Notes: generated from the letters alone by a model not told the origin. DNA of 64,000 nt from Sphingomonas taxi (GCF_000764535.1 NZ_CP009571.1:1736001-1800000); one strand, 5' to 3'; shown: positions 1 through 9,855, counted from the first letter of the stretch. Numbers and translations are program-made.

Positions 1-44
1 CCTTTCCCCTTCCGCGCGCGCGGCTGCCCCCCTATCGTGGCGTC

Positions 45-1373
45 ATGCTGAAGCACGTCCTGCGCGTCGCCGCGCTCCTTGTCGTGATCGCCATCGCGGT
101 GGTCGTCTATCTCGCCTGGCCCGATACCGCGCAGGTGCCGTTCGACCGCGTCACCGGCAAGCGGCCGCAGATCGTCGCGCCGCGCGAACAGACGCTGCCC
201 ACCGTCAAGGTCGCCGATGTCGTCGGCTGGCAGGGCAGCGAGACCCCCACCCCCGCCGCCGGCCTGACCGTCAAGGCGTTCGCGAAGAACCTCGATCACC
301 CGCGCTGGCTGTATCGCCTGCCCAACGGTGACGTACTCGTCGCCGAGACGAACAGTCCGCCGCGCAAGGGCGGGGGCATTCAGGGCTGGGTCATGGGCCT
401 GCTGCTCGGCAAGGCGGGCGCCGGCGTCCCCTCGGCCAACCGCATCACCCTGTTGCGCGACGCGGACGGCGACGGCGTCGCCGAACAGCGCCACGTCTTC
501 ATGACCGGGCTCAATTCGCCGACCGGCATGGCGCTGCTCGGCGGCCAGCTCTACGTCGCCAACACCGATTCGGTGGTGCGCGCCCCCTATACCGAGGGCG
601 CGACGCAGATCGCCGCCAAACCGGAACTGGTGGTCAAGCTCAACGGCGGCGGCAACCATTGGGCGCGCACGCTGGTCGCCGCGCCCGACGGCCGCACGTT
701 GTTCGTCGGCGTCGGTTCGTCGTCGAACATCGCCGAGAACGGGCTCGACGCGGAGAAATATCGCGCCAACATCCTCGAAGTCTATCCCGAACAGAAGACC
801 TTCCGCGTCTATGCCTCGGGCCTTCGCAACCCGCAGGGGATGGCGATCAGCCCGTTCAACAAGCAGCTCTGGACGGTGGTCAACGAGCGCGACATGCTCG
901 GTTCCGATCTTGCGCCCGATTATCTGACGCAGGTCGAGCTCGGCGACCAGTTCGGCTGGCCGTGGTTCTATTGGGGCGGCTATCCCGATACGCGCGTCGA
1001 GCCGGCGCGCCCCGATCTGCAGCAATATTCCAAGCGTCCCGATTATGCGCTCGGGCCGCACGTCGCCGCGCTCGGCCTGACCTTCGCCGGCGACGTCAAG
1101 CTCGGCGACCGCTTCGCGCAGGGCGCGTTCATCGGCGAACACGGCTCGTGGAACCGCAAGCCGGTATCGGGCTACAAGGTGGTGTTCGTGCCGTTCGCGG
1201 CGCGCGGCTTCCCCGCGGACGGGGCCAAACCGATCGACGTGCTGAGCGGCTTCCTTAATGCCGACGGCAAGGCGCGCGGCCGCCCCGTCGGCGTGATCGG
1301 CGACCGCACCGGCGCGCTGCTGGTCGCGGACGACGTCGGCAACACGATCTGGCGGGTGGCCGGGGGAAAGTAA
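45..1373 (+). CDS. PQQ-type sorbosone dehydrogenase-like protein
   Basis: The 442-residue product resembles the sorbosone/glucose dehydrogenase beta-propeller family, which oxidises aldoses in the periplasm with pyrroloquinoline quinone. Residues 5-25 form one hydrophobic segment (VLRVAALLVVIAIAVVVYLAW), so the protein is probably anchored in the inner membrane with its propeller outside. Family-like stretches include GLNSPTGMAL, GLRNPQGMA, FGWPWFYWGGY and FIGEHGSWNRKPVSGYKV near the C-terminus. The start is the first ATG, 44 bases from the window edge. The substrate is not evident, and membership of the nearby sugar-acid regulon is not shown. Confidence 0.85.
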   Translation: MLKHVLRVAALLVVIAIAVVVYLAWPDTAQVPFDRVTGKRPQIVAPREQTLPTVKVADVVGWQGSETPTPAAGLTVKAFAKNLDHPRWLYRLPNGDVLVAETNSPPRKGGGIQGWVMGLLLGKAGAGVPSANRITLLRDADGDGVAEQRHVFMTGLNSPTGMALLGGQLYVANTDSVVRAPYTEGATQIAAKPELVVKLNGGGNHWARTLVAAPDGRTLFVGVGSSSNIAENGLDAEKYRANILEVYPEQKTFRVYASGLRNPQGMAISPFNKQLWTVVNERDMLGSDLAPDYLTQVELGDQFGWPWFYWGGYPDTRVEPARPDLQQYSKRPDYALGPHVAALGLTFAGDVKLGDRFAQGAFIGEHGSWNRKPVSGYKVVFVPFAARGFPADGAKPIDVLSGFLNADGKARGRPVGVIGDRTGALLVADDVGNTIWRVAGGK

Positions 1374-1469
1374 GCTGGAGCGCGCGGGTCGTCATCGCGG
1401 CGTCGTCGGCAAGGAACGGCGACCGGGCGACCTCGCCACCGGATGACGAGACGTATGCGACAGTCGCCC

Positions 1470-1560
1470 AGTGCTCCTGCGAAAGCAGGAGCCCAGGAGT
1501 CCCGAACGCCATAAGACGTCGTCTTGCTTGGCTCTGGGCTCCTGCTTCCGCAGGAGGACT
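1470..1560. repeat. Palindromic intergenic repeat, AGTGCTCCTGCG type
   Basis: An inverted repeat whose outer arms read GTGCTCCTGCGAAAGCAGGAG and its near-complement around 1537-1558. A truncated copy lies at 41315-41361 with the same GCCAGGCAAGAC inner sequence. It lies between two convergent genes. Confidence 0.7.
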
Positions 1561-1633
1561 GTGCTGACGGACCGGGTCGCGGACCTTCGCCGAGCGCTTG
1601 CTGACCGGGGCGGCCGATGCCGCCCCTGCGATC

Positions 1634-1852
1634 CTATGCCGTGCGCAGGCGCAGCGGCGTGCGCTCCACCGTGCCGGACAGCACCTTGCGCCCGAACACG
1701 CGGTTCATCGTCGCGGCGCCATCGGCGTTGGTCAGCACGACGCGCGTCCCGCCCGAGGCGAGCGTCTCGATCGCGCTGATCGTCACCTTGTGCTTGCGGC
1801 ACAGGGCCTCGACATCGGGCTTGGCGGCGTTGACGTTGATGGCACGCGACAT
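1634..1852 (-). CDS. Small basic hypothetical protein
   Basis: A 72-residue protein beginning MSRAINVNAAKPDVEALC. I chose this start because GGGAGATCC sits just upstream of the ATG; the open frame could extend to 1903 without a ribosome site. The predicted secondary structure is a short helix followed by two or three strands (KVTISAIETL, TRVVLTNADG). I recognise no domain. It is probably a real, conserved sphingomonad gene of unknown function, standing alone between two intergenic gaps. Confidence 0.6.
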   Translation of the reverse strand: MSRAINVNAAKPDVEALCRKHKVTISAIETLASGGTRVVLTNADGAATMNRVFGRKVLSGTVERTPLRLRTA

Positions 1853-2149
1853 GCGGATCTCCCATAGGCAGCGGGAGCGCATATCATCTCTCAGTCGGGC
1901 CATGCGCAGGGTGGGGCAGCCCGATGGTCTCTAAATGGACCTTGCTGCGCTGCGGCGCAAGCCTTCGTACGTCACCCGCGCTCCGCCCCTTGCCGAATGA
2001 CGCCGCATGCCCCATATAGCCGATGCTAGAGTCGCACATCGACGGTCTACGGCGTGCTTTGCGGCTCCCTCTTCCTTCCTTCCCTGCTTCGTACGCGATT
2101 TGGCGCGTCGGTAATCGTACCGTCGTGCCGCAAGAAGAAAGGATCTGCC

Positions 2150-2365
2150 ATGAGCAGCATCACCGGCACCGTAAAGTTCTTCAACGCCGACAAGGGCTAT
2201 GGCTTCGTCGCACCCGATACGGGCGGCGCGGATGCGTTCGTCCACATCACGGCGGTGGAGCGCGCCGGCATGGCGACGCTGAACCAGAACCAGCGCATCA
2301 GCTACGACCTGGAGCAGGACCGTCGGGGCAAGACCTCGGCCGTCAACCTTCAGCCGGTCGACTGA
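2150..2365 (+). CDS. cspA: Cold-shock protein CspA family
   Basis: A 71-residue single cold-shock domain that binds single-stranded RNA or DNA as a chaperone. Both nucleic-acid motifs are present: RNP1 KGYGFV at residues 15-20 and RNP2 DAFVHI at 28-33, after the typical GTVKFFN opening. The ATG at 2150 follows AAAGGA; an upstream in-frame ATG at 2054 would add 32 atypical residues that probably belong to the leader. About 250 bases of upstream DNA carry no gene, which fits a long 5' leader. A strong terminator follows at 2417. Confidence 0.93.
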   Translation: MSSITGTVKFFNADKGYGFVAPDTGGADAFVHITAVERAGMATLNQNQRISYDLEQDRRGKTSAVNLQPVD

Positions 2366-2416
2366 TCGGTTTCGGACGGGGCGGGTCACACTGTCTTGTC
2401 CGGCCTGAACGCAAGA

Positions 2417-2442
2417 GCCCGCGGGAAACCGCGGGCTTTTTT
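2417..2442 (+). terminator. Rho-independent terminator of cspA
   Basis: An 8-bp GC stem (GCCCGCGG with CCGCGGGC) closed by a GAAA loop and followed directly by six T. It lies 51 bases after the cspA stop codon. Confidence 0.92.
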
Positions 2443-2482
2443 GTGTCCGCACCGCAAGGCGGCCGTTCGTGTGGTCGCGCGA

Positions 2483-3592
2483 TTACCTCCGCAACACCGC
2501 CAGCACCGCCTCCGCCGCCCGTGCGGGCGCAACCCCAGTCACATCCCCCAGCGACTCCGCCGCGAACCGGCGCTGCGCCGCGACGTACCGCGGATGCTCC
2601 GCCACCGCCCGCTCCAGCGCCGGCAGCAGCGCGTCGAGGTCGGTCACCACCTCCCCCGCCCGCCACATGTCGTAGCTGGCATCGCCCGCCCAATCGACGC
2701 GGCGCGGATCGAGGAACACGCACGGCCGCGGCCGCATCAGGAACTCGACCACCTGACTCGATGTATCGCCCAGATACACGTCCGCCATTGCGGTGTAGCT
2801 GCCATCGACCATCGCGAAACTGTCGAGATCGACATGCACGTCCCCCCGCCCCGCTAACGTTCCGGCGAAGGCGCGAACCTCCGGCGCCTTCTCGGCCAGC
2901 CGCTGGTGCGGCGCGAAGATCAGATTGTAGCGCCCCGACGCGACGATCCGCGCCACCGCCGCCGCGCCCCAGTCCCACCACGACGAGCGATGTCGCTGCC
3001 AGTGCGGCGCGTACAGCAGCACCGGCCGCGCCTGCGCGAAACGCAGATCGGCGCGGCTGCGCTGCCGGAACCCCGCCTTGATATAGCCCGTCACCGCGAC
3101 CGCGACGGGATCGACCCCGTGCGCCGCCAGCGCCGCGCGTTCGCGGTCCGCCGCGACGATGGTCAGCGTCGCGGCCCTCCGGCGCCGGTCGTCGCGGTTC
3201 ATCATCGATCCCGCGCCGTGGAGGATGTTCACATACCGGCTGCGCGTCGGCAGCAGCGCCGGGATCCACAGGCTGGTCTGTTCCGCCGACACCACCACCC
3301 GGGTCCGCCACAGCAGCGGCGCGAGCCGCGCGAGCAGCGGCAGCTTGGCGGGCAGCGGCGGATTGCGCCCCGCCTCCCAGACGCCGAGATCGCGCCAGCC
3401 CGGCGCGCGGCGGATACGCACCCCCGGCTGCGCCCCCAGCCAGCCGGCGACCAGCGCCTCGTGCATCGACGTCGCCACCCACACGTCGACGCGCAGATCG
3501 GGTGCGCGCTCGACCAGCGTCTCCAGCACCGGATAGAGATGCGGAATCAGCAACGTCTCGCCGAGGAACAGGAAGGCGACGTCGGTCCTCAC
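2483..3592 (-). CDS. CDP-glycerol glycerophosphotransferase-like protein
   Basis: The 369-residue product resembles glycosyl/glycerophosphotransferases of the teichoic-acid TagB/TagF type, which add polyol-phosphate or related units to surface glycans. Family-like features are ILHGAGSMMNRDD near residue 125, TGYIKAGF, a donor-site region LLYAPHWQRHRSSWWDWG, FAPHQRLAEK, and ADVYLGDTSSQVVEFL. The start is GTG at 3592, overlapping the stop of the upstream nucleotidyltransferase as GTGA, so the pair is translationally coupled. No membrane segment is obvious. The acceptor and donor are unknown; the partner enzyme suggests a CDP-activated donor. Confidence 0.75.
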   Translation of the reverse strand: MRTDVAFLFLGETLLIPHLYPVLETLVERAPDLRVDVWVATSMHEALVAGWLGAQPGVRIRRAPGWRDLGVWEAGRNPPLPAKLPLLARLAPLLWRTRVVVSAEQTSLWIPALLPTRSRYVNILHGAGSMMNRDDRRRRAATLTIVAADRERAALAAHGVDPVAVAVTGYIKAGFRQRSRADLRFAQARPVLLYAPHWQRHRSSWWDWGAAAVARIVASGRYNLIFAPHQRLAEKAPEVRAFAGTLAGRGDVHVDLDSFAMVDGSYTAMADVYLGDTSSQVVEFLMRPRPCVFLDPRRVDWAGDASYDMWRAGEVVTDLDALLPALERAVAEHPRYVAAQRRFAAESLGDVTGVAPARAAEAVLAVLRR

Positions 3593-4299
3593 CTTTGCTG
3601 GCCGGTCCAGGCGGCGATATCTTCGGGCTGGTCGATCTCCTGCCACGCGCCCTCGCCCGCGACGATCGCGCGCACCGGCGCATAGGTCGCCAGCTCGGCG
3701 ATCACCGCATGATGGAAGGCGTGGAGCCCTTCGGCGCGCGCGATCACCTGCTCCAGCGCCTGCGCATAGGCATCGCCACTGTGCGACACGATCACGCCGA
3801 GCGAGCGATGCGTCGCGACGTCGAGCGGCAGATCCTTGGCGACCGCGCAGACCTGCCGGTTGGCGACGGTGACGAGCATGTCGTCGGTCACCGCCGCGCG
3901 CAGCGGCTCGACCAGCAGGCCGACGCCGTCGCCCGGCGCCTCGACCGCAGCGGCGATCAGGTCGGCCGCGAACACCGTGTCGCCGTTCATCAGCACGAAT
4001 GGATCGCCGAGCAGGTCGCGCGCCATCCACACGCTGCCGATGCTGCTCGCCACCGACCAGAAGGGATTGAACAGCAGCCGCACCGGCAGCGGCGGCGCCG
4101 CGCGGCTCAGATGCGCGCCGATCTGGCGATAGCGATAGCCACCGACGATCACCGCCCGCGCGACGCCCGCCGCGTGCAGCGCCTCCAATTGATGGTCGAG
4201 GATGCTGCGCCCGCCGACCTCGACGAGGCATTTGGGGATTTCGCGCGTCAGCGGCAGCAACCGCGAGCCGATGCCCGCGCTGAGGATCACAGCTTGCAT
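3589..4299 (-). CDS. LicC-like nucleotidyltransferase
   Basis: A 236-residue NTP-transferase of the sugar-phosphate/phosphocholine cytidylyltransferase type. The N-terminal loop QAVILSAGIGSRLLPLT and PKCLVEVGGRSILD are the nucleotide-binding signature; FVLMNGDTVF carries the metal-binding aspartate and GEGAWQEIDQPEDIAAW is the typical C-terminal end. The ATG at 4299 places the signature at residue 2; the frame is open up to 4335 without support. It would charge a small head group or sugar phosphate, with the downstream glycerophosphotransferase-like enzyme the obvious user. The identity of the activated group is inference. Confidence 0.82.
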   Translation of the reverse strand: MQAVILSAGIGSRLLPLTREIPKCLVEVGGRSILDHQLEALHAAGVARAVIVGGYRYRQIGAHLSRAAPPLPVRLLFNPFWSVASSIGSVWMARDLLGDPFVLMNGDTVFAADLIAAAVEAPGDGVGLLVEPLRAAVTDDMLVTVANRQVCAVAKDLPLDVATHRSLGVIVSHSGDAYAQALEQVIARAEGLHAFHHAVIAELATYAPVRAIVAGEGAWQEIDQPEDIAAWTGQQR

Positions 4300-4336
4300 C
4301 GGCGAGCCTGTAGCGCGACCGGCAAGCCACGCCAAA

Positions 4337-5233
4337 TCAGCGCACCAGCCCGGGCGGCTCCCGGCCGGCGAAATGCGCGTCGAGATTGGCGACGACCATC
4401 GCCGCCATCGCCGCGCGCGCCTCGTGCGTCGCCGATCCCTGATGCGGCGACAGCACGACGGTATCGCGATGCAGCGCCGCCGGCACCGCGGGTTCGTCGG
4501 CGAACACGTCGAGCCCAGCGCCGGCGATCCCGCCCGCGTCGAGCGCCGCGATCAACGCCGCCTGATCGACCAGCGAGCCCCGCGCGACATTCACCAATAC
4601 GCCCTGCGGCCCGAGCGCCGCCAGCACGCCCGCATCGACCGCGCCATCGGTCTCCGCCCCCGCCGCAGCGGCGAGGAACAGCGCGTCGCTCGCCGCCGCC
4701 AGCGTGCGCAGGTCGGGAACGTAGCGCCACGGCACGTCCTTCTTACTGCGTGCGGTATAGAGCAGCTCGGATGCGAAGGGCGCTGCCCGCGCCGCGATCG
4801 CCCGCCCGATCGCGCCGAGCCCGAACACGCCGATCCGCCGCCCCGACGCGCGCCGCGCCAGCGGCACGTCCCAGCCGCCGCCCCGCACCGCGCGATCGTT
4901 GACCGCGATCCGCCGCTCGACCGCGAGCCACAGCCCGATCGCGAGATCGGCGACGTCTTCGGTCAGCGTACCGGCGGTGATCGCGAGCGTGATACCGCGC
5001 GCGGCGAGCGCCGCCTTGTCGATCCCGTCATGGCCGACGCCATGCACCGCGACGATCTCGAGCGCGGGTAACCGTGCGAGCAGACCGGCGTCGAGCCGCA
5101 TCGCCCCGCCGCCGACCAATCCGCGGATACGGTCGAGCGGCGCGGTGTCGAGCCCGACATGGACGGCGTAATGCTCCGCCAGCGAGGGGGTCAGTGTGTC
5201 GGGCAGCGGCGAAAGCGCGAGGATATCGATCAT
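4337..5233 (-). CDS. D-isomer 2-hydroxyacid dehydrogenase
   Basis: A 298-residue NAD(P)-dependent dehydrogenase of the GhrB/hydroxypyruvate reductase type. The cofactor loop is IGVFGLGAIGRAIAARA (about residues 144-160). The catalytic Arg lies in LVNVARGSLVD, the Glu in DVFADEP, and the His in LSPHQGSATHEAR. Length and motif spacing are normal for the short members. It is first in a minus-strand run with the nucleotidyltransferase and glycerophosphotransferase-like genes (37 bases to the next chosen start). Its substrate could be glyoxylate, hydroxypyruvate or a related keto acid. Confidence 0.9.
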   Translation of the reverse strand: MIDILALSPLPDTLTPSLAEHYAVHVGLDTAPLDRIRGLVGGGAMRLDAGLLARLPALEIVAVHGVGHDGIDKAALAARGITLAITAGTLTEDVADLAIGLWLAVERRIAVNDRAVRGGGWDVPLARRASGRRIGVFGLGAIGRAIAARAAPFASELLYTARSKKDVPWRYVPDLRTLAAASDALFLAAAAGAETDGAVDAGVLAALGPQGVLVNVARGSLVDQAALIAALDAGGIAGAGLDVFADEPAVPAALHRDTVVLSPHQGSATHEARAAMAAMVVANLDAHFAGREPPGLVR

Positions 5234-5291
5234 GCCTGCCTCAACGCATCCGACGCCGATCCGTCCCGACTCCGTTCGTCATCCCTCCCCA

Positions 5292-5323
5292 TTCGTCATC
5301 CCGGCGAACGCCGGGACCCATGG
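5292..5323. repeat. REP-like palindrome, GTCATCCCGGCG type
   Basis: The unit GTCATCCCGGCGAACGCCGG and its flank ACCCATGG match units at 7591, 7872 and elsewhere in the window. It is followed at about 5368-5392 by a tandem CTTCGCGT motif related to the repeats at 16060-16360. Confidence 0.75.
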
Positions 5324-5445
5324 TTGCGATGACATGATGGGAAGCGCCGACGGTGCAACGCGCGCGACACCTTCGCGTCTTCGCGTCTTCGCGCGAATCA
5401 AATCTGTCCGCACATGAGTCCGCCGGGATGACGAAAGGGTCCCCC

Positions 5446-6750
5446 TCACACGCTGACCACGCTCTCCTGCCGCCCGTCCGCGCCGAAGATCCGCAGATAG
5501 CGCGCGATCTCGGCGGGTTCGCCGGTCGCCTTGGCGGGATTGTCCGACAGCTTCACCGCCGGCCGGCCGTTCGCCCGCGTCACCTTGGCGACCAGCGAGA
5601 TCGGCTCCAGCCCCGCCGCACCATCGGGGTCGCAGCCGCGGAAATCGTTGGTCAGGTTCGTCCCCCAGCCGAAGCTCATCCGCACCCGGCCATGGAAATG
5701 CCGATAGACCCGCTCGATCGAATCGACGTCCATCCCGTCGGAGAAGATCAGCAGCTTCTCGCGCGGGTCCTGGCCATGCGCCTGCCACCAGGCGATGATC
5801 TGCTCGCCCGCCTCGACCGGCGGTGCGCTGTCCGGACGAAAGCCGGTCCAGCCCGCCACCCAGTCGGGCGCGTCGCGCAGGAACGCCGCCGTCCCGAACG
5901 CATCGGGCAGCACGACGCGCAGATTGCCGTCGTAATGCGCCTGCCATTCCTCCAGCACGCGATAGGGCGCGCGCGCCACCCCGGCATCGTCGCTGGCGAG
6001 CGCGGCGAGCACCATCGGCAGCTCGTGCGCATTGGTGCCGATCGCCTCCAGATCGTTGTCCATCGCCAGCAGCACGTTGGACGAACCGATGAAGCGGCTG
6101 CCCAGCCCCTCCTTGAGCGCCTCGACGCACCAGCGCTGCCACAGGAAGCCGTGCCGCCGCCGCGTCCCGAAATCGGAGATCACCAGATCGGGCAGCGCGC
6201 GCAGCCGCTCCACCTTGTCCCACAATTTCGCCTTGGCGCGCGCATAGAGCACGTCGAGCGCGAACCGCCCCTTGTCGCGCAGCGCCGCCCGCGCGCGCAG
6301 CTCGTTGACGATCGCGAGCGCAGGAATCTCCCACATCGTCGTATGCGTCCACGGCCCGTCGAAGGTCAGCTCGAACTGCCCGTCGACACGGTGCAGCTCG
6401 TAGGGCGGCAGCTGGAATTCGCTCAGCCACTGGATGAAGTCGGGCGCGAACATCCGCTGCTTGCCGTAGAAGCTGTTGCCCGCCAGCCAGATCAGCTCCT
6501 TCTTGGCGAAGCGCACGCTGCGCGCATGATCGAGCTGCGCGCGCAATTCGCCCTCGTCGATCACGTCGGCGAGTCGCACCGTCGTGGTGCGGTTGATGAG
6601 CCGGAAGGTGGCGTCGACGTCGCCGTGCAGGTGACGGATCATCTGCAGCATCAGCAATTTGTAGAAATCGGTATCGAGCAGGCTGCGGACGATCGGGTCG
6701 AGCCGCCAATTGTGATCCCAGGTGCGCGTCGCGATGTCGGTAACGGCCAT
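5446..6750 (-). CDS. pncB: Nicotinate phosphoribosyltransferase
   Basis: The 434-residue enzyme makes nicotinate mononucleotide from nicotinate and PRPP in NAD salvage (cytosol). Recognisable stretches are [15 protein letters not shown] near the N-terminus, [31 protein letters not shown] with the active-site region, [10 protein letters not shown], and [19 protein letters not shown] with [11 protein letters not shown] in the phosphate-binding C-terminal half. The start [10 protein letters not shown] at 6750 has GGAG upstream; the frame is open to 6831 but those residues are atypical. Length is normal. It is divergent from the GntR regulator gene, 92 bases away. Confidence 0.93.
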   Translation of the reverse strand: MAVTDIATRTWDHNWRLDPIVRSLLDTDFYKLLMLQMIRHLHGDVDATFRLINRTTTVRLADVIDEGELRAQLDHARSVRFAKKELIWLAGNSFYGKQRMFAPDFIQWLSEFQLPPYELHRVDGQFELTFDGPWTHTTMWEIPALAIVNELRARAALRDKGRFALDVLYARAKAKLWDKVERLRALPDLVISDFGTRRRHGFLWQRWCVEALKEGLGSRFIGSSNVLLAMDNDLEAIGTNAHELPMVLAALASDDAGVARAPYRVLEEWQAHYDGNLRVVLPDAFGTAAFLRDAPDWVAGWTGFRPDSAPPVEAGEQIIAWWQAHGQDPREKLLIFSDGMDVDSIERVYRHFHGRVRMSFGWGTNLTNDFRGCDPDGAAGLEPISLVAKVTRANGRPAVKLSDNPAKATGEPAEIARYLRIFGADGRQESVVSV

Positions 6751-6817
6751 GGCCGCTCCGCTAGCCCGGATGCCGCGACGCGCCAAGGCTTCCCAACGGC
6801 AGGCACCCCGCCTAGGT

Positions 6818-6828
6818 TTGTCTGACAA
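6818..6828. promoter_or_regulatory. Palindromic operator in front of the GntR gene
   Basis: TTGTCTGACAA is a perfect 5-bp inverted repeat around a central T, 14 bases before the regulator's start codon. The same site with one mismatch lies over the transporter promoter at 11043-11053. GntR/FadR proteins typically bind short palindromes of this kind, so this is probably the autoregulatory site. The assignment is inference. Confidence 0.6.
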
Positions 6829-6842
6829 CAAGGGGAGAGTGG

Positions 6843-7550
6843 ATGGCCAAGGGTGAACGGCGCGAGCCCGCGCATACGGTGATCGCGCGCGATCTCGGCA
6901 TCGCCATCGTCACCGGCCAGCACCCGCCCGGCAGCGTCATCCCCGGCGAGATCGACATCGCCGGCCAGCGCGGCGTCTCGCGCAGCGTCGTGCGCGAATC
7001 GCTGCGCATGCTCTCGGCCAAGGGGCTGGTCGAGAGCCGGCCGAAATCGGGCACGCGGGTGCGCGAGCGCGCCTTGTGGAACCTGCTCGACCCCGACGTG
7101 CTCGCCTGGATGTTCGAGGGCGAGCCGCCCGCCACCTTCGTGCGCAGCCTGTTCCAGCTGCGCATGATCGTCGAGCCCGCCGCCGCCGAGATGGCGGCGA
7201 CCTTCCGCACCGCCGACCAGCTCGCCCGCATGGACGCGGCGCTGACCCGGATGGCGACGCACGGCCTCGACACGCCCGAGGGTCAGGCCGCCGACCAGAC
7301 CTTCCACAATGCGATCCTCGAGGCGACGGAGAATGAATTGCTCGTCAGCCTGTCGGGGAGCATCGGCTCGGCGGTGCGCTGGACGACGATCTTCAAGTTC
7401 CGCGACCGCCGCCGCCCGCGCGATTCGATGCCGCAACACCGCCGCCTGTTCGACGCGATCGCCGCCCGCGACCCCGCCGCGGCGCGCGACGCGACGATCG
7501 TCCTGCTGCAACAGGCGCATGAGGACACGGAACGGCTGCTGCGGGCGTAA
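6843..7550 (+). CDS. GntR/FadR-family transcriptional regulator
   Basis: A 235-residue repressor. The N-terminal winged helix (about residues 8-75) contains [23 protein letters not shown] and [12 protein letters not shown]; the C-terminal all-helical FCD ligand domain contains [17 protein letters not shown] and [17 protein letters not shown] with its metal/ligand-binding His. Members of this family answer to sugar acids or their keto-deoxy derivatives. Position beside the galactonate-type genes, and the shared palindrome at 6818 and 11043, make it the likely regulator of that regulon. GGGGAGAG precedes the ATG. The inducer is unknown; galactonate, arabonate or a keto-deoxy intermediate is plausible. 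Confidence 0.9.
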   Translation: MAKGERREPAHTVIARDLGIAIVTGQHPPGSVIPGEIDIAGQRGVSRSVVRESLRMLSAKGLVESRPKSGTRVRERALWNLLDPDVLAWMFEGEPPATFVRSLFQLRMIVEPAAAEMAATFRTADQLARMDAALTRMATHGLDTPEGQAADQTFHNAILEATENELLVSLSGSIGSAVRWTTIFKFRDRRRPRDSMPQHRRLFDAIAARDPAAARDATIVLLQQAHEDTERLLRA

Positions 7551-7587
7551 GGGCGTGAGAGCGCCACAAAAGCCACGCCCACCCCTT

Positions 7588-8040
7588 TTCGTCATCCCGG
7601 CGCAGGCCGGGACCCATGGACTCGATGGACGAGCGGCAGCGCGCCGCCACCAACCAAGCCGCATCATGGGTCCCGGCGTCCGCCGGGATGACGAGGGGGT
7701 AGCCGGTCGACTGACAAACCCCGTCATCCCCGCGCAGGCGGAGATCCAGACGCGCGGACCCCGGTGACTAGATCCGCCACGTCAGCGTCTATGGATCCCC
7801 GCCTCCGCGGGGATGACGAATGAGGCTTTGGGAATGGCGTAGAAAGGCATCGGCGAAAACCACCCCGAATTCGTCATCCCGGCGAACGCCGGGACCCATG
7901 GCACGATGAACCGGCGGCAGCGCACCACCATCGACCAAGCCGCATCCATGGGTCCCGACCTCCGCCGGAATGACGAGAGGGCAGCGAGCCGACTGACAAA
8001 CCCCGTCATCCCGCGCAAGCCGGGATGACGAGGGGGGCGG
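7588..8040. repeat. Cluster of seven REP-like units with an internal duplication
   Basis: The gap between the regulator and dehydratase genes (7551-8073) holds no gene but seven palindromic units. Two of them with their spacer and right flank (7588-7735 and 7869-8018) form an imperfect direct repeat: both contain CGGCAGCGC, ACCAAGCCGCAT and end in GACTGACAAACCCCGTCATC. Between them lies a 96-base element at 7723-7818 that recurs at 29445-29540. Confidence 0.85.
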
Positions 8041-8073
8041 CGGCGCCGCACCGGCCACCCGCCCCCACCCGCA

Positions 8074-9855
8074 TCAATGGTTGTCGCGCGGCAGGCCCAT
8101 CGTCTGCGCGATGCGCTGATACTTTTCGGCGCCCTCCAGGATCGCACCGGTGTTCATCTGGCCGACGACCGCGCGTTGGATCTCCTGCCACGGCGTCTGC
8201 GACGCCGGATAGGCATAGCCGCCCGCCGCCTCGAGCGCGGCACGGCGCTCCATCAGCTCGGCGTCGGAGATCAGCACGTTCGCCGTCCCGGTGTTGAGGT
8301 CGACGCGCACCCGGTCGCCGGTCTTGAGCAGCGCGAGGCCACCCATCGCCGCCGCCTCGGGCGAGGCGTTGAGGATCGACGGCGAACCGCTCGTCCCCGA
8401 CTGGCGGCCGTCGCCGATGCACGGCAGCGCATGCACGCCCTCGGTGATGAGATACGCCGGCGGCCGCATGTTGACGACCTCCGCCGCCCCCGGATAGCCG
8501 ATCGGCCCCGCGCCGCGCATGAACAGCAATGTCTCGGGCGTGATCCCGGTCGCCGGATCGTCGATCCGGTGATGATAATCCTCCGGCCCGTCGAACACGA
8601 CCGCCGGCCCCTCGAAGGCGTTGAGATCGCCGGGGTTGGACAGATAGCGGTCGCGGAACTCGGGCGAGATCACGCTGGTCTTCATCACCGCCGCGTCGAA
8701 CAGATTGCCCGACAGCACGATGAAGCCCGCATCCTCGACCAAAGGCTGGTCGAAGGGACGGATCACCTTCTCGTCCTCGATTTCGACGCCGCGGCAATTC
8801 TCGCCCATCGTCTTGCCGTTGACGGTCAGCGCACCCTCGTGGATCAGCCCCTGTTCGATGAGCTGGTTGACCACCGCGGGAACGCCGCCGGCGCGGTAAT
8901 AATCCTCGCCGAGATATTCGCCCGCCGGCTGCAGGTTGACCAGCAGCGGCACCTTGTGCCCCTCGGTCTCCCAATCCTTGATCGGCAGGTCGACGCCGAT
9001 GTGGCGTGCGATCGCGGCGAGATGGATCGGCGCGTTGGTCGAGCCGCCGATCGCCGAATTGACGCGGATCGCGTTGTGGAACGCCTTCTTGGTCAGCACG
9101 TCGGAGGGCTTGAGATCCTCGTGCACCATCTCGACGATGCGCTTGCCGGTGAGGTACGACACCTCCTGCCGGTCGCGATACGGCGCGGGGATCGCCGCCG
9201 AACCGGGCAGCGACATGCCGAGCGCCTCGGCGAGGCTGTTCATCGTCGTCGCGGTGCCCATCGTGTTGCAATAGCCGGTCGACGGCGCCGACGAGGCGAC
9301 GAGGCGGATGAATTCGGCATCGTCGATCTCGCCCGCGGCGAGCAACTGGCGCGCCTTCCACACGATCGTGCCCGAGCCGGTGCGCTCGCCCTTGCGCCAG
9401 CCGTTGAGCATCGGCCCGACCGACAGCGCGATCGCCGGGATGTTGACCGTCGCCGCCGCCATCAGGCAGGCCGGCGTCGTCTTGTCGCAGCCGATCGTCA
9501 GCACGACGCCGTCGAGCGGATAGCCGTACAGCGTCTCGACGAGGCCGAGATAGGCGAGGTTGCGGTCGAGCCCCGCGGTCGGCCGCTTGCCCGTCTCCTG
9601 GATCGGATGGACGGGGAATTCGAGGACGATGCCGCCCATCTCGCGCACGCCCTCGCGCACGCGCTCGGCGAGCACCAGATGGTGGCGGTTGCAGGGCGAC
9701 AGGTCGCTGCCGGTCTGCGCGATGCCGATGATCGGCTTGCCCGATTGCAGTTCCTCGAGGCTCAGGCCGAAGTTGAGATAGCGCTCCAGATAGAGCGCGG
9801 TCATGTCGATATTCGCCGGATTGTTGAACCAGGCGCGGCTGCGCAATTGCGTCAT
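8074..9855 (-). CDS. IlvD/Edd-family sugar-acid dehydratase
   Basis: A 593-residue iron-sulfur dehydratase that would convert an aldonate (galactonate, arabonate, fuconate or xylonate) to its 2-keto-3-deoxy acid. The cluster-binding cysteines are in [23 protein letters not shown] and [17 protein letters not shown]; the substrate region includes [13 protein letters not shown] and [16 protein letters not shown]. The length matches the sugar-acid subgroup rather than IlvD of branched-chain synthesis. It follows the mutarotase with one base between stop and start. The neighbouring kinase and aldolase point to D-galactonate; L-arabonate is the main alternative. Confidence 0.88.
   Translation of the reverse strand: MTQLRSRAWFNNPANIDMTALYLERYLNFGLSLEELQSGKPIIGIAQTGSDLSPCNRHHLVLAERVREGVREMGGIVLEFPVHPIQETGKRPTAGLDRNLAYLGLVETLYGYPLDGVVLTIGCDKTTPACLMAAATVNIPAIALSVGPMLNGWRKGERTGSGTIVWKARQLLAAGEIDDAEFIRLVASSAPSTGYCNTMGTATTMNSLAEALGMSLPGSAAIPAPYRDRQEVSYLTGKRIVEMVHEDLKPSDVLTKKAFHNAIRVNSAIGGSTNAPIHLAAIARHIGVDLPIKDWETEGHKVPLLVNLQPAGEYLGEDYYRAGGVPAVVNQLIEQGLIHEGALTVNGKTMGENCRGVEIEDEKVIRPFDQPLVEDAGFIVLSGNLFDAAVMKTSVISPEFRDRYLSNPGDLNAFEGPAVVFDGPEDYHHRIDDPATGITPETLLFMRGAGPIGYPGAAEVVNMRPPAYLITEGVHALPCIGDGRQSGTSGSPSILNASPEAAAMGGLALLKTGDRVRVDLNTGTANVLISDAELMERRAALEAAGGYAYPASQTPWQEIQRAVVGQMNTGAILEGAEKYQRIAQTMGLPRDNH

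Noticed and set aside
7588..8040. Possible CRISPR array from several regularly placed repeats
   Set aside because: The units are palindromic and alternately inverted, spacers are not uniform and partly repeat themselves, and no cas gene is near.
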